64,000 nucleotides of DNA from Bacteroidales bacterium UBA5382 (GTDB lineage: Bacteria > Bacteroidota > Bacteroidia > Bacteroidales > Dysgonomonadaceae). Location: contig DHOU01000029.1 in the NCBI GenBank assembly GCA_002409745.1, positions 135,623 to 199,622 of the forward strand. The letters are read 5' to 3'. The notes under the pieces were generated by a model. That model made no database searches. It was not told where the DNA came from and saw nothing but the letters and a program-made list of their open reading frames with translations. Of the stretch, positions 17,614-26,762 are shown in pieces (the first letter of the stretch is position 1; the number at the start of each line of letters is the position of its first letter). The position numbers and the translations under genes were made by a program.

Positions 17614-17982
17614 ATGACAAAAGAAAATAATACGCAATTGCCGCACAACGGCCAATGGATTATGAAAGCGGTCGAAGAAGAAAAGATATCATTCGCTGAA
17701 TTGGGAAGGCGGATGGGAGTAGACCCCAGCTCTTTCAGACAATATGGAGAGAGCGATTCGCTACAGATGCGCATTTGGTGGAAATTGGGGTTGGCCATAA
17801 ACCGCAACCTCATTGCGGAAATAGGCGACCGGTTTCCCGTTTCCTACGAGACGAAGCGCGAAAAAGAACGGGTTGCCGAACGGAATAACCTGCAAAAAGA
17901 ATTGGAAAAAGCACAGGCGGAAATCGAAAAACTAAAAACCCAACTGGAGGTTTACCAACGCATCGTAGAAAAACGGTTATGA
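17614..17982 (+). CDS. Small HTH/coiled-coil protein
   Basis: A 122-residue protein. Residues about 15-45 (WIMKAVEEEKISFAELGRRMG) look like a Cro/XRE-type helix-turn-helix. Residues about 78-120 form a charged coiled coil (NNLQKELEKAQAEIEKLKTQLEVYQ). Its stop overlaps the ccsA start (ATGA, 17979-17982), so the two are translationally coupled. A DNA-binding regulator is plausible. No target is evident. Confidence 0.7.
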   Translation: MTKENNTQLPHNGQWIMKAVEEEKISFAELGRRMGVDPSSFRQYGESDSLQMRIWWKLGLAINRNLIAEIGDRFPVSYETKREKERVAERNNLQKELEKAQAEIEKLKTQLEVYQRIVEKRL

Positions 17983-19121
17983 AGACAAACAAATTAGCGA
18001 GAGACTTATCCTTCGGGATTTTACTGCTGTTGATAGTCGTCCTTGCAACGGCTACTGTCGTCGAGAAACTCTTCGGCACGGAACATGCCGTCGAATGGAT
18101 TTACGGCTCATGGTGGTTTGTTGTCCTTTGGGGCATTGCGGGGGTGATGATGCTGGCATTTATCGTCCGGGCAAAACTTTATCGGAATTTGCCTGCATTC
18201 CTGCTGCATTGTTCCTTCCTCGTTATCTTACTCGGCGGGTTAGTCACCTACCTTTGCGCCGAAAGGGGAGCGATGCATATCCGTCAAAACCAGATTCTCA
18301 ATTATTTTGTTTCGGAAGACGGCAGCCGCCGCGTGCCGGTTCCTTTCGATATAAAAATGCTCTATTTCGATATCGAGTATCATCCCGGCACGGATCAGCC
18401 TGCCGACTACCGGAGTTTTATAAAAGTGGACGGGGAGGTTCACCAGATTTCGATGAACAAGATCTTTAAAAAATCGGGCTACCGTATTTACCAGATGAAT
18501 TACGACAGCGACGAGATGGGCGCTACGTTTCTGGTAAGCCACGATCCATGGGGCGTAGGCATCACGTATGCCGGCTATCTGCTGCTGGGCATAGCCATGT
18601 TATGGATATTGTTCCTGCGCATCGGGTGGAAAGGAATGCTTTTCACGGCAGTACCCACCGCCATGGTTTGGCTGTACATTTCGCGTATCAACCCGATGAC
18701 ACCGATCCTGCGCACGCCGATGCTGGCCGCCCATGTATCGGTGATCATGGTGGCTTATATGTTATTATTATATATAGCCGTCACATCTATTATCGGGCTC
18801 TGCGCTAAAAAGCGAAGAGAACGCTTTTACCAAACGAATTCCACCCTGCTTTATCCGGCCGTATTTTTGCTTACGGCAGGCATATTTATCGGCGCGGTAT
18901 GGGCGAACATCTCCTGGGGACGTTATTGGGGATGGGATGCCAAGGAAACATGGGCGCTGATCACCTTGTTGATCTATTCGCTGCCGATGCATGCGAAAAA
19001 CATCCCCTTATTTTCAGATCCCCGTAAGTTCCACTTATATTGCTCCATCGCGTTCGTTGCCGTATTAATGACGTTCTTCGGCGTTACCTATGTATTGGGA
19101 GGCATTCACAGCTACGTGTAA
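17979..19121 (+). CDS. ccsA: CcsA/ResC-type cytochrome c biogenesis protein
   Basis: A 380-residue inner-membrane protein. Residues about 1-100 hold two helices followed by a periplasmic domain resembling a shortened ResB (YFVSEDGSRRVPVPFDIKML). The C-terminal half has about six helices with the tryptophan-rich WWD-type haem-handling motif WGRYWGWDAKETWALI, plus conserved histidines in MLAAHVSV, SLPMHAKN and the last helix. This is the system II haem lyase that attaches haem to CxxCH proteins in the periplasm. It lies 1.9 kb downstream of the di-haem protein gene, a plausible client. No separate ResB gene is present. Confidence 0.88.
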   Translation: MKTNKLARDLSFGILLLLIVVLATATVVEKLFGTEHAVEWIYGSWWFVVLWGIAGVMMLAFIVRAKLYRNLPAFLLHCSFLVILLGGLVTYLCAERGAMHIRQNQILNYFVSEDGSRRVPVPFDIKMLYFDIEYHPGTDQPADYRSFIKVDGEVHQISMNKIFKKSGYRIYQMNYDSDEMGATFLVSHDPWGVGITYAGYLLLGIAMLWILFLRIGWKGMLFTAVPTAMVWLYISRINPMTPILRTPMLAAHVSVIMVAYMLLLYIAVTSIIGLCAKKRRERFYQTNSTLLYPAVFLLTAGIFIGAVWANISWGRYWGWDAKETWALITLLIYSLPMHAKNIPLFSDPRKFHLYCSIAFVAVLMTFFGVTYVLGGIHSYV

Positions 19122-19124
19122 ACT

Positions 19125-19159
19125 GAGACTAAGGGGACAAGAGACCAAGGGACAAAGGG
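19125..19159. repeat. Purine-rich short repeat between ccsA and lutC
   Basis: Imperfect copies of AAGGGAC spaced 7-9 nt apart (19131-19159). It sits in the 63-nt gap between two convergent genes. Register is less strict than in the other heptad arrays. Confidence 0.35.
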
Positions 19160-19184
19160 TACCCTCCGTCTTCCCTATCTTTCC

Positions 19185-19766
19185 TTACACCAGCAACACG
19201 GTCACGCCTTTGGGGCCATGGGCTCCAACGACCAATGCCTGCTCGATATCGGCTGTTTTAGACGGGCCGGAAATAAACACGCCGAATCCTTTTCCGTGCA
19301 TGTCTATTTGGTTATAGGTTTCATGCATCGTGTCAACGATACGGTGCTTATCGAGGATGATCACCAAATACTCCGAGATAAAATAGAGCGCCTTGTATTT
19401 CACATTCTGAGGGATCCATACGCATCCGTTTTCGGCCACGCCGAATTCGCCTTTGACCACACCCAGATCGATTCCTATAAGGGTATGCGCATCGTCCCGC
19501 TCATCGGGATTGAACGTAGCGACCGTCACTTCGGGCAAATTGGAAGCAATGGTCTTCGCTTCGGGATAAAGCCCGGAAATGACGGCATTCAAGTCTTCGC
19601 CGTCTTCCAGTACCCGTGCATGGCCTCCTACCCCTTTACTGATATCGATAAACTGCGATAGTTTATCGGCATAAGCTGTCGGCACAAACGCGTCCAGATC
19701 GGGCATTTCATATTGCTCGTCAATATTTTTACGTATATTTTCTAATATGGATAGTTTACTTGACAT
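19185..19766 (-). CDS. lutC: Lactate utilisation protein C (LUD domain)
   Basis: A 193-residue LUD-domain protein, third component of the LutABC L-lactate dehydrogenase complex that oxidises L-lactate to pyruvate. Recognisable segments are GIDLGVVKGEFGVAENGCVW and the C-terminal ISGPSKTADIEQALVVGAHGP motif. The start at 19766 (MSSKLSILENIRKNI) matches family N-termini and leaves 11 nt after the lutB stop; a longer frame would overlap lutB by about 50 nt. Confidence 0.93.
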   Translation of the reverse strand: MSSKLSILENIRKNIDEQYEMPDLDAFVPTAYADKLSQFIDISKGVGGHARVLEDGEDLNAVISGLYPEAKTIASNLPEVTVATFNPDERDDAHTLIGIDLGVVKGEFGVAENGCVWIPQNVKYKALYFISEYLVIILDKHRIVDTMHETYNQIDMHGKGFGVFISGPSKTADIEQALVVGAHGPKGVTVLLV

Positions 19767-19777
19767 AATGGTACAAA

Positions 19778-21169
19778 TTAATGATTCAACTTCTTGTTGG
19801 CTCCTTTCACTTTTCCTTTTTTCCACATGGAGGTGAACGACTCTCCGGCAAATTGCGGGAGCTCACGGCCCTTCCCCCAATCGTTAAGTCCGTTGTAAAT
19901 AAGAAAACGAGGCATGTGGTTGACGATCGGCGCCATTTTCAGTAACGAACCGTATAACCCGGGACGTTTGAAGAGATATTCGAGTCCGCCCGAAATCATC
20001 TTCTTCATTTTATCGGCCTTGCCGATAGAATCGAGCCCTTGCCTCCAGCGGTAAATCTGATCGGCTAAATCGATTTTCACCGGACAGACATTATTGCAAG
20101 AGAAACAAAGCGAACAAGCCGATACATTATCGGAATACTTCTTCGGATTTTTTAGCATCGCCAGATTAATACCGATGGGACCGGGGATAAAATACGTATA
20201 AGAATATCCTCCGCTGTGCCGGTACACCGGGCAAGTGTTCATACAGGCCCCGCAACGGATACACTTCAGCGTTTGGATATGCTCTTTATTCGCCAGAATG
20301 TCGCTGCGCCCGTTATCGACCATCACCACATGCATTTCGCCGCCTTCGATAGGCTTGCGGTAGTGCGAGGTATAAGAAGTCGTCGGTTGGCCGGTAGCCG
20401 ATCGGGCCAAGAGGCGTGTAAACACGGCCAACGACTTGCTGTTGGGAATGATTTTTTCAATTCCCATCGATACGATGTGCAGTTTCGATAACGATGTTCC
20501 CATATCGGCATTGCCTTCGTTGGTACAAACGACGACATCGCCCGTTTCAGCCACGGCAAAGTTACATCCCGTCATCGCCGCATCGGCCGTCAGGAACTCA
20601 TTCCGCAAATGCGTACGGGCTGCCCGCGTGAGATAAGTAGGATCGCTGTTCCCCTTTTCGGTACCGAGTTTCTCCGCAAACAATTCTCCCACTTCTTCGC
20701 GCATCATGTGAATGGCCGGCAGGACAATATGGCTGGGCGCCGTTCCGTTCAATTGCAAGATACGCTCGCCCAAATCGCTCTCCACCACATCAATGCCCCG
20801 TTCTATCAAATAGGGATTCATCTCACACTCTTCGGTAAGCATCGACTTGCTTTTCACCAGTTTCTTCGCCTGATGACTCGCCAGGATTTCGTAAACGATC
20901 CGGTTGTGCTCTTCGGCATCTTTGGCCCAATGCACCACCACACCATTTGCTGCGGCAATGTCGGCAAACTGTTGTGCATACTTATCGAGATGCGTAATCG
21001 TGTGCATCTTGATGTTTTTGGCGGCTTCACGCAATTGTTCCCACTCGGGGACCTGCATGGCCAGCCGGTCGCGTTTTTGGCGTACCACCCAAAGGGTTTG
21101 ATTATGCCACTCGGCCTGTTGTTCGTTCTCCAGGAAGCGCGTGGCTGCTTTTGTGTGTAACGTACTCAT
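19778..21169 (-). CDS. lutB: Lactate utilisation protein B (iron-sulfur, LUD domain)
   Basis: A 463-residue electron-transfer subunit. The N-terminal LUD domain is followed by two 4Fe-4S clusters in CIRCGACMNTCPVYRH and CSLCFSCNNVCPVKID, and a helical C-terminus. ATG at 21167-21169 overlaps the lutA stop (ATGA), fixing the start; a longer in-frame extension into lutA is not conserved. It passes electrons from lactate oxidation toward the quinone pool or another acceptor. Confidence 0.95.
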   Translation of the reverse strand: MSTLHTKAATRFLENEQQAEWHNQTLWVVRQKRDRLAMQVPEWEQLREAAKNIKMHTITHLDKYAQQFADIAAANGVVVHWAKDAEEHNRIVYEILASHQAKKLVKSKSMLTEECEMNPYLIERGIDVVESDLGERILQLNGTAPSHIVLPAIHMMREEVGELFAEKLGTEKGNSDPTYLTRAARTHLRNEFLTADAAMTGCNFAVAETGDVVVCTNEGNADMGTSLSKLHIVSMGIEKIIPNSKSLAVFTRLLARSATGQPTTSYTSHYRKPIEGGEMHVVMVDNGRSDILANKEHIQTLKCIRCGACMNTCPVYRHSGGYSYTYFIPGPIGINLAMLKNPKKYSDNVSACSLCFSCNNVCPVKIDLADQIYRWRQGLDSIGKADKMKKMISGGLEYLFKRPGLYGSLLKMAPIVNHMPRFLIYNGLNDWGKGRELPQFAGESFTSMWKKGKVKGANKKLNH

Positions 21170-21906
21170 AATCCTGTTGCTAAAATTTCCACTGCATGAA
21201 TAAAACGAATAGGCAATTTTTCCCGGTCGGCAATGCCCCTCATGTGCATCATACACGAACTGTCGGCGCCCGTAATGTATTCGGCCCCGGTAGCGATATG
21301 ATTCTTCAGTTTATCTTTCCCCATCGTGACCGATACGGCGGGCTCTTCAATCGAAAACATACCGCCGAAGCCGCAGCATTCGTCCACCTTATCGGGTTCA
21401 AAAATCTCGATGCCCTCCATCAACGAAAGCAGGTCTTTGATTTTCGAATACCGGGGAATGTTCAATTCACTGGCCGACGACAAATGCAACTCGCGCACGC
21501 CGTGGCAACTATTGTGAATACTAACCTTATGCGGAAATTTACCGGGAAACGAGTCCGGTTTCACCACATCGTGCAAAAACTCACACAAATCATACATGCG
21601 ACCGGTGGTGTGACACACCAGTCCTTCCTTTTCCAACAACCTCGGGTGATTGTCCCGGGCAAACACGGCACAACTGGCAGAGGGTGCCACCACATAATCA
21701 AATCCGGCAAACAAATCGTCGAAATGTTTGGCCAGAGCAATCGCTTCATCTTCAAACCCGCCGTTCGCCATAGGCTGCCCGCAGCAGGTCTGATCCACGG
21801 GGTAATCCACATCCAATCCCAGATAATCCAGCAATTTATAGCTGGCAACTCCTATCTGCGGATAGATGGCATTTACATAACAAGGTACAAATAGTCCGAT
21901 TTTCAT
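21166..21906 (-). CDS. lutA: Lactate utilisation protein A (CCG-domain)
   Basis: A 246-residue protein with the two cysteine-rich CCG domains of LutA/GlcF/HdrB: DQTCCGQPMANGG near residue 40 and DECCGFGGMFS near residue 182, plus ADSSCMMH. It starts MKIGLFVPCYVN, as in Bacillus and Shewanella homologues. First gene of lutABC, 85 nt downstream of the lactate permease gene. Confidence 0.95.
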   Translation of the reverse strand: MKIGLFVPCYVNAIYPQIGVASYKLLDYLGLDVDYPVDQTCCGQPMANGGFEDEAIALAKHFDDLFAGFDYVVAPSASCAVFARDNHPRLLEKEGLVCHTTGRMYDLCEFLHDVVKPDSFPGKFPHKVSIHNSCHGVRELHLSSASELNIPRYSKIKDLLSLMEGIEIFEPDKVDECCGFGGMFSIEEPAVSVTMGKDKLKNHIATGAEYITGADSSCMMHMRGIADREKLPIRFIHAVEILATGL

Positions 21907-21991
21907 ATCAATTTTATTATTCGATTTCGTTTCTCCATTTCTTGTTGTGACAAAAGAGACTGCCTCAAAAAAACTTTGCGGTTCTTTGAGT

Positions 21992-23590
21992 TCAGGCTAT
22001 TAATCCGCCCAATAAGCGCGGCCCAAAATACACCATGAGGCCCGCCACCACAATATACAACAACGCATACGGCAAAGCTTTCTTCATGATAGCCCCTTCC
22101 TGACCTTGTTGACCGCAAGCAGAGGTGGCGACAGCGATACTTTGCGGGGAAATGATTTTTCCGCCGGTCGCTCCGGCCGTATTGGCAGCCGCCAACCAAC
22201 TGGGATCGGCTCCGGTAGCGTGCGCCACCGATGCTTGCAATTTACCGAACAAAATATTCGACGACGTATCGCTGCCGGTCAGGAACGTCCCGATACATCC
22301 GATGGTGGGAGCAAACAAAGGATAAAACGACCCTGTCGCATACGCCAAGGTAACTCCCAATATATTAATCATGCCGGCGAAATCCATTACCGACGACATG
22401 GCAATCAACGAGCAGACCGTGACGATGGTCTTTCGCTGCTGAACAATCACTCTGCCCAGCACTCTGAAGAGTCCGCCGATCTTCGCCCCTTGTATCAATC
22501 CACCCACGAGTGACCCGACAAAGAGCAGCACGCCGGCATCGATTAACCACGAGATGCTTACGGAACGAGCCACATCGGCGCCTCCCGTAACATCGAAAAT
22601 ATTGAATTTGAAAGCAGTCGTCAGCAGCGGCGAGAGCATATTGCGGACAGGCAACAGCGGGCTGGTCGCAATAATAAGGACAAGAATGATCCCATATACG
22701 CTCCACGCTTTCAGGGTATCGCCGAAAGAGTATTTTACGGTTGCTTCGGTTTGATCTTTCGGGTGGTTTCTTTCGGTAATCTTCGCATAAAGGACAATAA
22801 CAAGAATAGAAGCGATGCTACCGAGTATTGCAGGTGTTTCGGCGCCCATGTAGCGGGCGGCCAAGTATTGGGTGACAAGCGAGATACCGCCGACCAAGAA
22901 GCTCAGAAGAATGTGTCCGGGCAGTTTCTTTGCGGAGGAATCGGTTAAGAACACCAAAATAAACGGAATGATGAACATAAGCGGCGAGAGTTGAAAGACG
23001 ACATGCGAACTAAGCGTCTGTATATCGGTAATGCCTGCCTGTTCGGCCAAGACCTTTACCGGTGTTCCCACAGCTCCGAAACCGGTAGCGACACTGTTGG
23101 CGATGAGGCTGACCACCGCCGAAAAGACGGGCTTAAAACCCAACCCTATCAATATCGCCGCCGGAATAGCGACCGCCGTTCCGAAGCCGGCCATCCCTTC
23201 GAGCAAACCGCCGAAGCCCCAGGTGAGCAACAATACCTGCACGCTTTTGTCGGACGATAACGACGAGAATTGTTGTTTGATAATTTCCATATTCCCAGTA
23301 TGTACCAACACATTGTAGCTGAAAATAGCCATAATGATAATGATAAGTATGGGGAAAAAGGCTTTCAAGAAGCCATAGACTACCGATAATCCGGCATCGG
23401 CAAAAGAAAAACCATAGGCGATTAACGCGATTAACACCGCAACCACCAGCGTGATCAACGCACTTTTATCTCCCGACATTTTCAGGAATCCCATCAAAAT
23501 GATTAATAGCAACACAGGTGTAGCCGCTAATAGTATTTGCCACCATTCAAAAAGAAAAGGTTGAGCTTGTAAGAGAATAAATGCTTTCAT
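21992..23590 (-). CDS. lctP: L-lactate permease (LctP family)
   Basis: A 532-residue inner-membrane transporter with about 13 hydrophobic segments. FGGLLEGMAGFGTAVAIPAAILIGLGF and TFLTGSDTSSNILFGKLQ are LctP signatures, and the ATGGKIISPQSIAVAT segment is the conserved C-terminal motif. It imports lactate, probably with protons, for the downstream lutABC oxidase. Gene order lctP-lutA-lutB-lutC on one strand argues for a single operon. Confidence 0.95.
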   Translation of the reverse strand: MKAFILLQAQPFLFEWWQILLAATPVLLLIILMGFLKMSGDKSALITLVVAVLIALIAYGFSFADAGLSVVYGFLKAFFPILIIIIMAIFSYNVLVHTGNMEIIKQQFSSLSSDKSVQVLLLTWGFGGLLEGMAGFGTAVAIPAAILIGLGFKPVFSAVVSLIANSVATGFGAVGTPVKVLAEQAGITDIQTLSSHVVFQLSPLMFIIPFILVFLTDSSAKKLPGHILLSFLVGGISLVTQYLAARYMGAETPAILGSIASILVIVLYAKITERNHPKDQTEATVKYSFGDTLKAWSVYGIILVLIIATSPLLPVRNMLSPLLTTAFKFNIFDVTGGADVARSVSISWLIDAGVLLFVGSLVGGLIQGAKIGGLFRVLGRVIVQQRKTIVTVCSLIAMSSVMDFAGMINILGVTLAYATGSFYPLFAPTIGCIGTFLTGSDTSSNILFGKLQASVAHATGADPSWLAAANTAGATGGKIISPQSIAVATSACGQQGQEGAIMKKALPYALLYIVVAGLMVYFGPRLLGGLIA

Positions 23591-23618
23591 ACGACAAGGG
23601 TTATAATTATGTGTCTTG

Positions 23619-23626
23619 CAAAAATA
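23619..23626 (-). promoter_or_regulatory. Candidate -7 element of the lactate operon
   Basis: Minus-strand TATTTTTG followed by C fits TAnnTTTGC, 29 nt upstream of the lctP ATG. A clear TTTG at -33 is lacking, so an activator may be involved. Confidence 0.4.
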
Positions 23627-23723
23627 TAAATTATTGATAAGACGGCCCTACATTATTCGATTTTTTTTCGAATATTCGGGATTTTAATATGTCATAGGGC
23701 GAATAACATGCGAATACGAATTT

Positions 23724-25058
23724 TCAGACTTTATTTTTCCGGAGATGTACGGCCATAAGGATGAAGGACAAAATAGCCGTCAACAACGAAGCGAAAGGTA
23801 AATTCAGCCAAAGCCCATCCAGTCCTAAAGATTCGAGAGAAAAGAGCATAATCATGGGAAAAACGAATGCAATGGAAAGAGAGATGACCGTCGCATACTT
23901 CGCTTTTCCGATAGCCGAAAAATAACTCTGCGACACAATAGAAATCCATCTTGTCAGATAAGATAAGACAAATAACGATAAAGCTTGTATAGATAAATCC
24001 ATTAGTCCCGTATCTTCCGCTTTCACGAAGATGCCGATGAGGGGCGCTTTAGCCAAAAACATCACTCCGGCCATCAACAGCGACATCATCATGCCGCAAA
24101 TAAGGAAACATAAACGGCGGATGGCGGCGATGCGGCTATGGTTTTTCGCGCCGTAATTATAACCGATGGCCGGCTGCAAGGAATCGCAAAAACCATAAAG
24201 GACGGGCTGTGTAATACTGTCGACATACATCAGTACGCCATAAGCAGACACGGCAATAGAACCACCTAAACGAAGCAGGAAAATATTAAAGAAAATAGAT
24301 GCCACACGGCCGGCAATATTATTCAGGAAAGTGGGAGTTCCGTTTGTCAAGATACTGCTCAGCACCTTCCGATCGATGCGGGGTTTGACAAAACGAAGTT
24401 GCAATTGTCCCCGTAGAAACGGCATCAAGGCAAGCATAGCACAAATAAACATACTCAAACAAGTAGCTAAGGCCGCGCTCCAAATATCGAAACGAAAGAC
24501 AACTAAAAATAAGAATTCCAGTATAATGGCGATGACCGACATCAGGATATTGACAAACATGCTGTATTTCACTTTTCCGCAAATACGTAAATAGTTATCT
24601 GCGGCAAAAATGATGGTCGTGAGAGGAGCGAATCCGGCATAGACACGCAAATACTGAGCAGCCATATCCACAAGATGCTCATCGGCGCCCATTAATTTCA
24701 CGAAAGAACCTCCGAAGATAAATAAAATGGCCCCCATCCCGATGCCGGTCAGGAAAATAAGCAATAGGGCGCTTGAAAAGATATTACTTGCCGTTTTTTC
24801 GTCGCCTTCACCGAGTTTAATCGCAATCGGAACCGAGGAACCGACTCCGATAAGATCGGCTAATGCAAAATTGATAATGACGAAAGGTATGGCCAATTGT
24901 AAGGCGGCAAACGCGTCGGCTCCCAGAAGCTGCCCGATGAAAACCCCGTCGATTATCGAATAGAGTGACGACACGAGCATACTAATGATACCCGGAATGG
25001 TTACAATAATAAACAGCCGGGATATCGTAGTCTTTTCAAATAAAGTTCTATTATCCAT
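23724..25058 (-). CDS. MATE-family multidrug/cation antiporter
   Basis: A 444-residue protein with 12 hydrophobic helices. The N-terminal IPGIISMLVSSLYSIIDGVFIGQLLG and the mid-region YGFCDSLQPAIGYNYGAKNH are MATE (NorM/MepA-like) signatures. It exports drugs or metabolites in exchange for Na+ or H+. The cytidylate-kinase-like gene lies 68 nt upstream on the same strand and may be cotranscribed. Subtype and substrate are not decidable from sequence. Confidence 0.9.
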   Translation of the reverse strand: MDNRTLFEKTTISRLFIIVTIPGIISMLVSSLYSIIDGVFIGQLLGADAFAALQLAIPFVIINFALADLIGVGSSVPIAIKLGEGDEKTASNIFSSALLLIFLTGIGMGAILFIFGGSFVKLMGADEHLVDMAAQYLRVYAGFAPLTTIIFAADNYLRICGKVKYSMFVNILMSVIAIILEFLFLVVFRFDIWSAALATCLSMFICAMLALMPFLRGQLQLRFVKPRIDRKVLSSILTNGTPTFLNNIAGRVASIFFNIFLLRLGGSIAVSAYGVLMYVDSITQPVLYGFCDSLQPAIGYNYGAKNHSRIAAIRRLCFLICGMMMSLLMAGVMFLAKAPLIGIFVKAEDTGLMDLSIQALSLFVLSYLTRWISIVSQSYFSAIGKAKYATVISLSIAFVFPMIMLFSLESLGLDGLWLNLPFASLLTAILSFILMAVHLRKNKV

Positions 25059-25126
25059 ACATTCTTCCTTTACAAGCCCGCATCAAAACATCGCACACGC
25101 AGGGTCGCTCCCTACTCCCCCGTTTA

Positions 25127-25741
25127 TCAGTACCCCGTCATGACTTTCAGCAGTTCCGACAAAGGCATGGCCATCTCTTTGTGTATGACACCCGAAGTAT
25201 TGAGACACAGATGATAATTTTCTTTCTGCCCCCATTTCCGGCTTGTAAAGAACTTATAATATTTGGCTCTGTTTTTATCAATGGTCAAAATTTTGTTTTT
25301 CAACTCTGCATCAGAAAGGTCTTCTCCTTCGGGAGCGTTTTGGCGGCACCGCTGCAAACGAGCCTCGATATCGGCATAAACAAATATATTGAACGGATTA
25401 TAGTCCCGGAGAAGATAATCGGAACACCGTCCTATAATCAGGCAATCGCTTTTGGAAGCTATTTCCCTGACAATCTCTCTTTGCCGGGCATATATTTGAA
25501 CGTTCAGATCGAGCAACGGAGAAACAATATTGCTGAGCGTCCGCCCTGAAATAATGGAATGAGAAAACGGAATATTATCGACGACACTGTCTACATAATT
25601 TTGCTCCAATCCGCTTTTGGAAGCAATCATCGTAATAATCTCATGATCATAATACGCGATATTCAATATTTTCGCCAGTCGTTTTCCGAGTTCACGACCT
25701 CCACTTCCAAACTCCCGACTTATCGTAATGATCTTATTCAT
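25127..25741 (-). CDS. Cytidylate-kinase-like family protein
   Basis: A 204-residue protein starting MNKIITISREFGSGG, a P-loop variant (REFGSGGRELGKRLA) used by the cytidylate kinase-like (PF13189) family. LIIGRCSDYLL and FVYADIEARLQR are the lid and nucleoside-binding regions of that family. It differs from canonical Cmk and is usually a second paralogue in Bacteroidales; true nucleotide substrate is unknown. Confidence 0.85.
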   Translation of the reverse strand: MNKIITISREFGSGGRELGKRLAKILNIAYYDHEIITMIASKSGLEQNYVDSVVDNIPFSHSIISGRTLSNIVSPLLDLNVQIYARQREIVREIASKSDCLIIGRCSDYLLRDYNPFNIFVYADIEARLQRCRQNAPEGEDLSDAELKNKILTIDKNRAKYYKFFTSRKWGQKENYHLCLNTSGVIHKEMAMPLSELLKVMTGY

Positions 25742-25885
25742 TTGTTTTACTCATTCCATTACCGCCAACAGGTTCTTTCTATTTCCGGACAGAACCCGTA
25801 TGCAGCTACAATAGGAGACAAAGATAGGAAAACTTTAAGAAGTAATTCTTCGATTAACGCCATTTTATGTACGGGATTCAAAGAT

Positions 25886-25913
25886 TTCATAATTCATACC
25901 TCATAATTCATAA
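25886..25913. repeat. 7-nt tandem array (TTCATAA type)
   Basis: TTCATAA, TTCATAC, CTCATAA and TTCATAA in exact 7-nt register, in the 205-nt gap between the kinase-like gene and the GIN-domain gene, 34 nt from the stop of the latter. Confidence 0.6.
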
Positions 25914-25946
25914 CAGTCTTTTTGACGGCTCCTTCGCCCCGTCATC

Positions 25947-26663
25947 TCAATCTCCGGCCTTCACTTTTCCGATGCCGCCTTTACGAATGTATTTGGAAGC
26001 CGGATTACCGAAATAGGTGACATTCCCCACGCCTCCTGCCGAGATATCCACTTCTTCAGTGGCGTAGCACCTTACATTTCCGACTCCATTGGAAATGATT
26101 TTCGCCTTCGCGGCTATAAGGTTTTCGGTATTCACATTCCCCACGCCATCGGAATAAACAGAAAGAATCTGTGTTTTTCCCGCTAATTGAATGTTTCCTA
26201 CCCCATCCGATTCGATGATAAGATCGTCGCAAATGAGTTCGTCAGAAGAGATATTTCCCACGCCATCGGATGATATTTCGAGCTTCGGAACATTTACCGT
26301 ACCGGTAAACACGACATTACCCACTCCGTCTTGCTCTAATTTAGACAAAGACGGTGTGGTAATATAAATATCCAATTTGGTATTTCTCTTCCATTTTTTC
26401 ACGATCGTTTTCTCCATATCGATCACAAGCGTGCCTTGTTCCACACGGATATCAAGCTTTTTTATCATCTCATCATCCCCTTCGGCCCTGACCTGTGTGT
26501 CACTTCCCTGCCGGATATGGAGGTTACCTACTGAATTTGACTCAATGGCTAAGAATGCCCGTACGGGGAAGTTTTTAGAAGTAATACGACTTTGAGCACA
26601 AGCCGTAGACAGGCACATAACCGCTGCCATCACGGTGAAAAATACAATTATTTTTGTCTTCAT
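25947..26663 (-). CDS. Secreted GIN-domain (DUF2807) repeat protein
   Basis: A 238-residue exported protein (signal peptide ending near LSTACAQ). The mature part is built from eight copies of a roughly 20-residue unit ending in GVGN or close variants: SVGNL, GVGNV, GVGNI, GVGNI, GVGNV, GVGNV, GVGNV and GIGKV. This regularity predicts a beta-helix/prism, the putative adhesin-head GIN domain of Bacteroidota. The ATG at 26661-26663 precedes the signal peptide; an upstream in-frame start would bury it. The function is unknown. It lies 99 nt downstream of tolC on the same strand and may be the last gene of the efflux operon. Confidence 0.88.
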   Translation of the reverse strand: MKTKIIVFFTVMAAVMCLSTACAQSRITSKNFPVRAFLAIESNSVGNLHIRQGSDTQVRAEGDDEMIKKLDIRVEQGTLVIDMEKTIVKKWKRNTKLDIYITTPSLSKLEQDGVGNVVFTGTVNVPKLEISSDGVGNISSDELICDDLIIESDGVGNIQLAGKTQILSVYSDGVGNVNTENLIAAKAKIISNGVGNVRCYATEEVDISAGGVGNVTYFGNPASKYIRKGGIGKVKAGD

Positions 26664-26683
26664 TATTATTTGTTTGTTACGCG

Positions 26684-26711
26684 TTATTAATAAGTTATAA
26701 GTTGTAAGAGG
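26684..26711. repeat. 7-nt tandem array (TAAGTTA type)
   Basis: TTATTAA, TAAGTTA, TAAGTTG and TAAGAGG in 7-nt register, within the 99-nt gap between tolC and the GIN-domain gene. Confidence 0.5.
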
Positions 26712-26762
26712 TGATTCGATTTGTGATAGATTCATCCTTCAGACATCATACATCATCATAGA

